This document shows, in pieces, positions 1 to 4,958 of a stretch of DNA of 6,441 nt. The position numbers were made by a program, and so were the translations under genes. Position 1 is the first letter of the stretch, and each line of letters starts with the position of its first letter. The notes under the pieces were generated by a model, which was given only the letters and a program-made list of their open reading frames with translations, did not search any database and was not told the origin of the DNA. The DNA comes from Planctomycetaceae bacterium (GTDB taxonomy: Bacteria > Planctomycetota > UBA1135 > GCA-002686595). The stretch lies in NCBI GenBank assembly GCA_013360535.1, contig JABWBL010000200.1, positions 1-6,441 of the forward strand, read 5' to 3'.

Positions 1-523
1 CGGCGACAGTGAAGTCGACCTGGCGTCGGATCGTGATCTCGCTGCCCGAGACGTACGCGTGGGCCGCAGCGTGGCGAACAGCCGCGCTCGCTGCGGGCGT
101 CACAGCTTGCTGACGCGGCCACGTCGGCCACACACCACCTGTCGAACGCGCCCACGCGAGGCGGAGCCCTGCCCAAATCCATCGCACCCCCCTGATTGAC
201 GCGTGGAAGCAAGCCTCTGCGCGCTGCTTTCGACCTCAGAAAGTCCGGTGCGGTCGAAAACGACGGACGTCCAGCGACATCCGCGGCTCCCCGCTCGCGC
301 GATCGTGCGCTCGTGAATAGGGCGGGCTAGCGGACGGTCGCCTGCGCACGTCGGAGCCGAGCGCGAGGACAGACGATGCTCCGCTCGTCGAACTTCTCCG
401 CGCCGCGTCGATCGAGGGCGGGGCCGCGCTCGCACCCAAGCGCTCGCCCGCGACGGCCTGCCGTGCGCCATTTCTGCGTGCAGGATTGCGAGCTTTCGAT
501 CGCCCCTTTCTGCACAGTCCTGG
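1..523. other. Region without a supportable gene at the left edge
   Basis: Open frames here translate to arginine- and serine-rich sequence without motifs and appear to be composition artefacts. A plus-strand frame from position 3 to a TGA at 111-113 (ending AALAAGVTAC) has high third-position GC at its start and could be the tail of a gene entering from the left. The opposite-strand frame over the same bases (reading VSGSEITIRRQVDFTVA outward) is equally plausible, so neither is called. No tRNA, repeat or clear terminator was seen. GAGCTTTCG occurs twice, near 489 and 552, which is short enough to be chance. Confidence 0.4.
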
Positions 524-1231
524 CTATCGGAACCGCAGTCGAACCTCGGTCGAGCTTTCGCCGCGACTGAACCGGAACAGCGTCGTCTCCTCGCCGTCCG
601 GGATCGCCGGGGACGGACCCGGGTAGACGGACCGGGCATCGTTCTCGGGGCCCCAGCCGAAGCTCGTGGTGTTCGAGCCACGCAACTCCGGGTCGAACGG
701 CGCGGCATAGAACTGCGACTGCAGCTCGTAGTAGAACGCGCGATTGCTCGAGTCGAACGTCACGACGTTCGCGAGCGCCGTGTCGCGGTCACAGCCCTTC
801 ATCGACCGGAGTTCGACGACGAACGTCTGCCGCGGGCGGCTCAAGGCCTCGCCTTGGAAGTAGCGCGAGTTGTTCCGGCTGATTTCGAGGTCCCGCGCGC
901 CGTACGCCTCGTCGTAGAACACGATCGGTTCCGCGCTCTCGCCGTTCACCGTGTTGATGGCGACGAGCTGGGCGCGTCGCTTCGGTCCGAGATAGTCAAT
1001 TTGGACCCAGACTCGCTTGCCGAGGTGTCCGGAACCCATCTGGATGCCGGGCACACGAGCCGTGATCGGGTCCGTGTGATCCATCAGCCAGCGCAGCCGG
1101 TACGAGCCCGCAGCCGGCATCGGTCCTGCCGGGGGATCCGGTATCGCCGTCGCGACAGGGGTCATCGGCCTGTCGCCGCAGGCGGCAACGACCAGCAGGC
1201 ACGCAACGCAGCTCTGTTGAAGCAGTCGCAT
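524..1231 (-). CDS. Lipoprotein of unknown function
   Basis: This is a 235-residue protein. The ATG at 1231 is chosen because it directly precedes a lipoprotein signal peptide: MRLLQQ, a hydrophobic stretch, and the lipobox V15-A16-A17-C18. In-frame upstream codons give no protein-like sequence. After C18 comes a proline-rich tether (about 21-42) and then a body of about 190 residues with alternating hydrophobic and polar residues (KRVWVQIDYL, RQTFVVELRSM, STEVRLRFR) that suggests a beta-rich fold. Only one cysteine (C147) remains in the mature body. I find no catalytic motif and do not recognise the family. The protein should be lipid-anchored in the cytoplasmic or outer membrane. No clear Shine-Dalgarno site precedes the start. 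The upstream hairpin at 1388-1425 suggests its own promoter within 1232-1387, but I cannot point to one. Confidence 0.82.
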   Translation of the reverse strand: MRLLQQSCVACLLVVAACGDRPMTPVATAIPDPPAGPMPAAGSYRLRWLMDHTDPITARVPGIQMGSGHLGKRVWVQIDYLGPKRRAQLVAINTVNGESAEPIVFYDEAYGARDLEISRNNSRYFQGEALSRPRQTFVVELRSMKGCDRDTALANVVTFDSSNRAFYYELQSQFYAAPFDPELRGSNTTSFGWGPENDARSVYPGPSPAIPDGEETTLFRFSRGESSTEVRLRFR

Positions 1232-1387
1232 GGTGTACGGATACCGCACTCGCACCGCCCAGCACCATAGAGAAGCACCGACGCTCGCTCGATCGTCCTC
1301 ACCTGCCCGCACTGCGGCGGCTCGCGCGGCCGCATCACGCAGAACAAGAGCTCCGCTGGGCTGGTACGTGCAATGAGCCGCTACCAA

Positions 1388-1425
1388 GGCGTCGAGCCCG
1401 GTGGCAAGCCACCAGGCTCGACGCC
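1388..1425 (-). terminator. Strong GC-rich hairpin terminator after the exported-protein gene
   Basis: GGCGTCGAGCC (1388-1398) pairs perfectly with GGCTCGACGCC (1415-1425). After one C-A mismatch, GGTGGC (1400-1405) pairs with GCCACC (1408-1413), closing on AA. This makes 17 of 18 pairs, beginning 24 nt after the stop at 1450. It is by far the best inverted repeat in the window. No U-tract follows on the minus strand (TTGGTAGC), so it is an I-shaped hairpin, acting alone or by protecting the 3' end. Confidence 0.75.
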
Positions 1426-1449
1426 GACGCAGGGAACGTCACTTCGCGG

Positions 1450-2532
1450 TCACGGGCAGGGCGAGCAGATGACCTCGGGAGTCGTGCAGCCGCTCGAGAG
1501 CGTGAGGAACCAGACGAACGTCTGCCTCCAGCAGATCTGGTAGTTGCCACATTCGCGCGAGGTGCCGCTCGGGCACTGCTCCTTCGGCGGGCACGCCGGG
1601 TTCCACTTGTTGCCGACCTGGTGAGCGGTCATCGTCCCCAGCGGCATTCCGCCACCGAGCGCCACAGTGCCTTGACGGGTCTTGCAGGTGTCCCCGGTCC
1701 ACGGCACGGACAAGGACGCCGTTGCGATGTCCATGCCGAAGATGTTCTCCCAGATCCACTTCCCGCCGGGCGTGTTGCCGCCGCCGGTGGGACCGCCCGG
1801 GCCAGGCCCCTGAGGCACGTCGGTGCCATCCTCGCGCACCTTCATCGGCGTGATGAGGTTGAGCACTTCTTCCGGATGCAGTTCGTAGTAGGCGGCGTTC
1901 GAGTTGAGGATCGTGAACAGGTCCATGGCGATATGGCCCTGAGACGCGAGGTTGAAGCACTCCGTGCGCACCGAGTCGAAGAACACGGCCGCGTCCGGAA
2001 TGACAGACGCGGACACCGACGAACCCTTCACCGTGTTCGTGATCGCAACGCCTTGCGGCGCGCCGGCGTCGACGACGAAGACTTCCACCCAGAAGTCGAG
2101 CGCGGGGAAGCCCGGAGGGATCGTGATCGGGAACTCGGCCATGCCCTCCAGATCCGTCGTGGACTCCAGCGTCAGGGTCGAGGGCAGCGTGTGGGACGTG
2201 CCGCCGAACGCCGGCGTGTTGCCGTAGGCGAGCGAGAGCGACAGCACGGCGTACGATTGAGGCTGCGCACTCGTCATGCGCAGCATCGTGACCGTGCCGG
2301 GATACAGGCTGCCGAAGCCCTCGAGAACCGGAATGCCGTTCGTGCCAGCGAGCCCGCCGCCGACATCGGTGTAAGGTTCCGACTGCGCGCTGGCCTGATC
2401 CGCGAAGCATGCGAGAGAGAGCAATGCCGCGAGACCGAACCGAGCGAACCGTCCAAGAGTCGAAACGGAGGACGCGGCCTTCGAACCATCGACCGGAGCA
2501 CGAGACGAGCGAGCGTTTGTCGTGAAGTACAT
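1450..2532 (-). CDS. Exported protein: planctomycete-type beta-sandwich-like N-half plus cysteine-rich C-terminus
   Basis: This is a 360-residue protein. The signal peptide has a long polar, basic n-region (1-31), a hydrophobic core FGLAALLSLACFA (32-44) and a likely cleavage after ASA49. The mature N-half (about 53-190), with DVGGGLAGTNGIPVLEGFGS, alternating beta-strand residues, PITIPPGFPALDFWVEVFVVDAGAPQG and ITNTVKG, resembles a beta-sandwich domain I associate with planctomycete exoproteins. This recognition is from memory. A GPGPGGPTGGGNTPGG linker (242-257) leads to a C-terminal part with eight cysteines in the last 78 residues (C283, C314, C320, C328, C334, C349, C356, C359) plus C192, so several disulfides are likely outside the cytoplasm. 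No catalytic motif is seen, so surface adhesion or binding is a guess. A good Shine-Dalgarno site and a downstream hairpin suggest a monocistronic unit. GC content looks lower than in the operon to the right (62% versus 75% in single hand-counted 60-nt lines). Confidence 0.88.
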   Translation of the reverse strand: MYFTTNARSSRAPVDGSKAASSVSTLGRFARFGLAALLSLACFADQASAQSEPYTDVGGGLAGTNGIPVLEGFGSLYPGTVTMLRMTSAQPQSYAVLSLSLAYGNTPAFGGTSHTLPSTLTLESTTDLEGMAEFPITIPPGFPALDFWVEVFVVDAGAPQGVAITNTVKGSSVSASVIPDAAVFFDSVRTECFNLASQGHIAMDLFTILNSNAAYYELHPEEVLNLITPMKVREDGTDVPQGPGPGGPTGGGNTPGGKWIWENIFGMDIATASLSVPWTGDTCKTRQGTVALGGGMPLGTMTAHQVGNKWNPACPPKEQCPSGTSRECGNYQICWRQTFVWFLTLSSGCTTPEVICSPCP

Positions 2533-2540
2533 GGCTGAAA

Positions 2541-2544
2541 TCCT
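2541..2544 (-). promoter_or_regulatory. Shine-Dalgarno site selecting the exported-protein start
   Basis: AGGA (within CAGGAT) on the minus strand is 8 nt upstream of the ATG at 2532-2530. It favours this ATG over an in-frame ATG 180 nt upstream, whose extra residues would precede and spoil the signal peptide. Confidence 0.65.
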
Positions 2545-2596
2545 GTGTTGGTTGTTTGCGGGCCGAGGACCGTCCCCGTGCCCACGATGAAGGCGT

Positions 2597-2606
2597 GGCT
2601 CGAGCC
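2597..2606. promoter_or_regulatory. Perfect 10-bp palindrome upstream of exported-protein gene
   Basis: GGCTCGAGCC is a perfect palindrome 64-74 nt upstream of the start at 2532, with two more Watson-Crick pairs beyond a G-T position on each side. The spacing would suit an operator or activator site. GC-rich palindromes of this size also occur by chance, and no second copy is visible near another gene start. Confidence 0.2.
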
Positions 2607-2618
2607 GCGTTCCGCCGC

Positions 2619-2636
2619 AAAAAAGCCGAAACGGGC
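2619..2636 (-). terminator. Possible intrinsic terminator: short stem followed by T6
   Basis: On the minus strand a 4-bp stem with one bulged C (GC-C-CG, loop TTT, CGGC) at 2636-2625 is followed at once by TTTTTT (2624-2619), the only long T-run in this GC-rich spacer. It lies about 410 nt past the phosphoesterase stop and about 90 nt before the exported-protein start. It could stop read-through or end a small transcript. The stem is weak. Confidence 0.3.
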
Positions 2637-2951
2637 CCGCGGTCTTGGGGCACTCCAACGGTGCGGGTCGACACTCCGCGCAACGGCCAGCGCGCGTTCG
2701 GCGGTTGGACAAGCCAGCGCTTCAGCCTCACCGGCGAACACCGGGCGCTTCTGCAGATCAGCGGAGTCTCCGCTTGTGCCCGCCCACCGACTGCGCGTTC
2801 CAGCACTTGGTCGTCGAGCGACTGAAAGTCGCCAGGCGCCGGGGACAGCGCCGCGAGGGTACTCCGCAGGACGGGGCTCCCTGAACTGCACAACCAACGC
2901 TTGCGTTGCTCAGACCACCTCGCCGACGATGAGGCTGCCGATGCAACCTGA

Positions 2952-2974
2952 GGCCCAACGAGGCGCACTGGGCC
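2952..2974 (-). terminator. Weak candidate hairpin downstream of phosphoesterase operon
   Basis: GGCCCA (2952-2957) pairs with TGGGCC (2969-2974) across an 11-nt loop, 72 nt past the stop of the phosphoesterase gene. There is no T-run after it on the minus strand. The position suits the end of the operon, but a 6-bp GC-rich stem could arise by chance. Confidence 0.25.
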
Positions 2975-3045
2975 GTGCAACGAAATCAGTTCCGCTTTGA
3001 TGACGCGACGCGCGATCAGGCCTGGGCGACGAAGGCGCGCGCGAG

Positions 3046-3741
3046 TCAGGCGGGGACGAGGTCGCACAGGAGGACCTCGCGGGGACAGCGGAAGCGAAGG
3101 GGCAGGGTGTCGCCGGCACCGCGGCTCACGAGCAGCGTCGTGCCGTCGAGGTCGAAGCGCGGACCGCACCAGCGGTCGATCCAGGCGTAGGGATAGAGGC
3201 GACCGCGGCGCTCGAACAGCACGAGCTGGCCGCCGTGGAGGTGACCCGCGAGCACGACGTCGAAACGCGCGCGGCGCGCGGCGGCGATGATCGCGGGGCG
3301 GTGCGCGCAGAGGACGCGCAAGGAAGTCGCTTCGCAGTCGGTCGGGTCGACGGAGCTGAGCGCGCGGCCTTCGACGGTGAGCCCGCCGATCCTGTGCAGG
3401 CCGTCGACGAGCCAGGTGCCACCGGCGGAGACAATGGCCGCGCGCACGCGCTCCGGGCCGAGGCGCAGGTCGTGGTTGCCGGGCACCGCGAGGACGGGTG
3501 CGAACTCCCGCGCTGCACGGACGAGCGAGGTGAGCTGGGTGAGCGCTCTCGCACTGTCGCACAGGTCGCCGCCGAGGAGCAGGGCGTCGGGAGCGGTCGA
3601 GCGCACGGCGTCGAGGATTTCGCTCGGCACGTTGCGCGTCCAAGGCCAGCCGAGGTGCAGGTCGCTCGCGTAGAGCAGGCGCGCACCGCGTGTCGCGCGT
3701 GTGCGGACGCGTTCGTGCCGGATGTCGAGCGTGCTCGTCAC
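3046..3741 (-). CDS. Metallophosphoesterase, calcineurin-like, YkuE-type, third gene of operon
   Basis: This 231-residue protein has a full set of metallophosphoesterase motifs: SDLHLG (D27, H29), GGDLCD (D59), PGNHD (N89, H90, D91), CAHRP (H147) and GHLHGGQ (H167, H169). These residues bind the dinuclear metal centre in this superfamily, so the protein should be an active phosphomonoesterase or phosphodiesterase. The GHxHGGQ signature and the C-terminal SRGAGDTLPLRFRCPREV resemble COG1408/YkuE proteins. Those are often longer and carry an N-terminal membrane segment or export signal, which this one lacks, so it is probably cytoplasmic or held at the membrane by its neighbours. The GTG start overlaps the preceding stop (GTGA) and has an AGGAG site. 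An LpxH-like role in lipid A synthesis is an alternative, but the motif pattern fits YkuE better. The substrate is unknown. Confidence 0.92.
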   Translation of the reverse strand: MTSTLDIRHERVRTRATRGARLLYASDLHLGWPWTRNVPSEILDAVRSTAPDALLLGGDLCDSARALTQLTSLVRAAREFAPVLAVPGNHDLRLGPERVRAAIVSAGGTWLVDGLHRIGGLTVEGRALSSVDPTDCEATSLRVLCAHRPAIIAAARRARFDVVLAGHLHGGQLVLFERRGRLYPYAWIDRWCGPRFDLDGTTLLVSRGAGDTLPLRFRCPREVLLCDLVPA

Positions 3742-4262
3742 GCCGACTCCTCGCTTCCATGCGGCAGACGTTCGTGCCACAGCACGATCGCGAGGCAGCC
3801 GGTGAGCCAGGCGCGCACGAGGCCGCGGCCTGCGATGCCAGCGACGAGCATGAAGAGCGCGATCGGAACGACCGTCGCGACCACGCGCAGCGTTCCGCCG
3901 GCCACGCTTGTTCTTCGTCGTGCATCGCGCCATGGGTGCGCGCTTCCGTCCGCGGCAACCAGCAGAAGGAACACGAGCTGCGCCTCGACGAGATAGAACG
4001 CGAGCGGTGCCGCGAGCGCGAGCCAAGGTTCGGCGAGGACCACGGCGAGCGCGATCGGCACTCCCGCGGCGGCGAGGCAGAGCGCGTACTTCACGGCGAC
4101 GAGGCGCGCGAGAGCGCCCAACGCAGGCGCCGGAATCCGCTGGCCGCGCAAGTGCGCGAGCGCCCGATGCATCCACGCGACGTCGACGGGGAGCGCCGCG
4201 AGCTCTCGGTCGTGCGCGAGGCGCTCTTCCGCCTCGGCGAGCAGCGAGCGCGCCTCACCCAT
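3738..4262 (-). CDS. Small integral membrane protein of unknown function, second gene of operon
   Basis: This is a 174-residue protein. Its first 50 residues are soluble and partly helical (LLAEAEERLAHDRELAALP, then a WMHRALAHLR segment). Hydrophobic segments follow at about 52-77, 80-103 and 126-145, with a shorter one at about 150-162. An acidic residue, E93, sits inside the second segment (FYLVEAQLVF). Between segments two and three there is a polar, basic loop (DGSAHPWRDARRRT). The ATG overlaps the end of the preceding membrane-protein gene by 8 nt and lacks a clear Shine-Dalgarno site, so it probably relies on translational coupling. Its stop overlaps the GTG of the phosphoesterase gene by 4 nt. 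I do not recognise the family. Context suggests it works with the phosphoesterase, perhaps as a membrane partner. Confidence 0.8.
   Translation of the reverse strand: MGEARSLLAEAEERLAHDRELAALPVDVAWMHRALAHLRGQRIPAPALGALARLVAVKYALCLAAAGVPIALAVVLAEPWLALAAPLAFYLVEAQLVFLLLVAADGSAHPWRDARRRTSVAGGTLRVVATVVPIALFMLVAGIAGRGLVRAWLTGCLAIVLWHERLPHGSEESA
3747..3751 (-). promoter_or_regulatory. Shine-Dalgarno site for the GTG-started phosphoesterase
   Basis: AGGAG (within CGAGGAGT) on the minus strand is 5 nt upstream of the GTG at 3741-3739, inside the 3' end of the preceding gene. This is the strongest ribosome-binding site in the window. It decides the start: the frame is open about 435 nt further upstream, but only in an arginine-rich translation lying over the neighbouring gene. 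Confidence 0.7.
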
Positions 4263-4794
4263 GCGCTGCGCGTTCCACGAACACGCCGTGCATCCACGCG
4301 AGCCACGCGACGCCCATTCCGAACGTGAGCGCGCGGTGGCACGCCGTCTCGAACGCGGAGCATTTGCGGTGGAACGTCAATTCGTCATACGCGATCGCGA
4401 TCGTCGTCGCGAGCGCGAGCACGACGGCGGGCACGAGCCACGCCTCCGGACTCGCGCTCAGCGTCGCGATCGCCATCACCACGAACAGTGGCGCGCCCCC
4501 GCCTGCGAGCGCCGCCAGCTCGACACGCCGCTCGCGAGCTCCGACGACGCGCGCGCCACGCTGGTGCAGCACCCAGTCGGCGACTCCCGCGAACGTGGCG
4601 AGCGCTCCCGCGATCGCGATCACGCCAAAGTGCACGGCTCCCGTGCGCGGGTCGAGCCAGCGAAGTCGCGGATCGCCGAGCCACAGGACGAAGCCCACGA
4701 CCCCCGCCGCTCCCGGCAGGAACAGCGCGAGCAGGTTCAGGAGCGCGAGCGCAGGAACTCGACTCGCACGAGTGCTGGGAAGCGCGCTGGCCAC
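4255..4794 (-). CDS. Five-helix membrane protein of unknown function, first gene of three-gene operon
   Basis: This is a 179-residue hydrophobic protein that I do not recognise by name. The GTG start is chosen because an AGGA site lies 8 nt upstream and because the sequence becomes membrane-protein-like exactly there. Probable transmembrane segments are about 14-38, 54-76, 99-114, 118-137 and 156-173. The link before the last helix carries polar residues in a regular pattern: YDELTFHRKC then SAFETACHR, with D137, E138, H142, C145, E149 and H153. The last helix ends AWLAWMH (H169). A further His (H55) starts helix 2. Such a cluster at a membrane face could bind a metal or haem, but that is inference. 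The stop overlaps the next gene by 8 nt, so the two are co-translated. Cytochrome-like membrane proteins or lipid-handling accessory proteins are alternatives that I cannot separate. Confidence 0.8.
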   Translation of the reverse strand: MASALPSTRASRVPALALLNLLALFLPGAAGVVGFVLWLGDPRLRWLDPRTGAVHFGVIAIAGALATFAGVADWVLHQRGARVVGARERRVELAALAGGGAPLFVVMAIATLSASPEAWLVPAVVLALATTIAIAYDELTFHRKCSAFETACHRALTFGMGVAWLAWMHGVFVERAAHG

Positions 4795-4802
4795 GCGTGA
4801 GA

Positions 4803-4806
4803 TCCT
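4803..4806 (-). promoter_or_regulatory. Shine-Dalgarno site fixing a GTG start
   Basis: AGGA on the minus strand lies 8 nt upstream of the GTG at 4794-4792. It supports starting the 179-residue membrane protein here. The frame itself stays open about 1 kb further upstream, through the preceding gene, where its translation is arginine-rich and not protein-like. Confidence 0.6.
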
Positions 4807-4905
4807 ACGGAAACCGCGCAGCAGTGAGGACGCATTCCGGCCGCGCGCAAGCCGATCACGCTGACACGCGCAAGCCTGTGGGGCTGGGCGGCCGTGTCGT
4901 GGGAA

Positions 4906-4921
4906 CGGAGCTTGAGCTCCG
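4906..4921 (-). terminator. Candidate hairpin terminator after the PDZ/repeat gene
   Basis: CGGAGCT and AGCTCCG (4906-4912 and 4915-4921) form a perfect 7-bp stem with a 2-nt centre, ending 37 nt past the stop codon at 4959. A second outer pairing, GGCCG (4890-4894) with CGGCC (4928-4932), could enclose it. There is no U-tract, only TTCCC on the minus strand, so it would be a weak or factor-assisted terminator. It may equally be a chance palindrome in GC-rich DNA. Confidence 0.35.
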
Positions 4922-4958
4922 CGCGCGCGGCCAGCGACGAGACGCACGCCAACGCGCG

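Larger units (their letters stand above)
2533..3045 (-). other. Non-coding 513-nt spacer with several short inverted repeats
   Basis: No frame here gives a protein-like translation: all are rich in R, P, S and A with no recognisable motif. The spacer separates the phosphoesterase operon from the exported protein and must hold the latter's promoter, though I see no clear -35/-10 pair. It contains small perfect inverted repeats: AGCGGA/TCCGCT around 2760-2774, GCGACT/AGTCGC around 2818-2832, GGCGC/GCGCC at 2835-2852 and CAACGC/GCGTTG at 2895-2908. There is also a 10-bp palindrome at 2597-2606 and a T6 tract on the minus strand at 2624-2619. A structured leader or small RNA is possible but not shown. 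Confidence 0.5.

Noticed and set aside
1271..1543. A plus-strand frame containing CPHCGG, like half of a zinc ribbon
   Set aside because: There is no start codon before the motif, it has only one CxxC pair, and the frame runs through the terminator hairpin and antisense into the exported-protein gene. It is most likely coincidence.
1621..2538. A 305-codon plus-strand frame antisense to the exported protein
   Set aside because: Its sequence is arginine- and histidine-rich and without motifs. The minus-strand gene has a signal peptide, a Shine-Dalgarno site and a terminator.
2952..2974. Integron attC-like site, because GCCCAAC fits the RYYYAAC core
   Set aside because: No matching GTTRRRY core occurs at a suitable distance, and there is no integrase or cassette structure nearby.
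1439..3958. An 839-codon open frame on the minus strand running through three genes and two spacers
   Set aside because: Its translation is arginine-, alanine- and serine-rich with no domains, and it overlaps the metallophosphoesterase and the exported protein in a different frame. Stop codons are rare in off-frames at this GC content.
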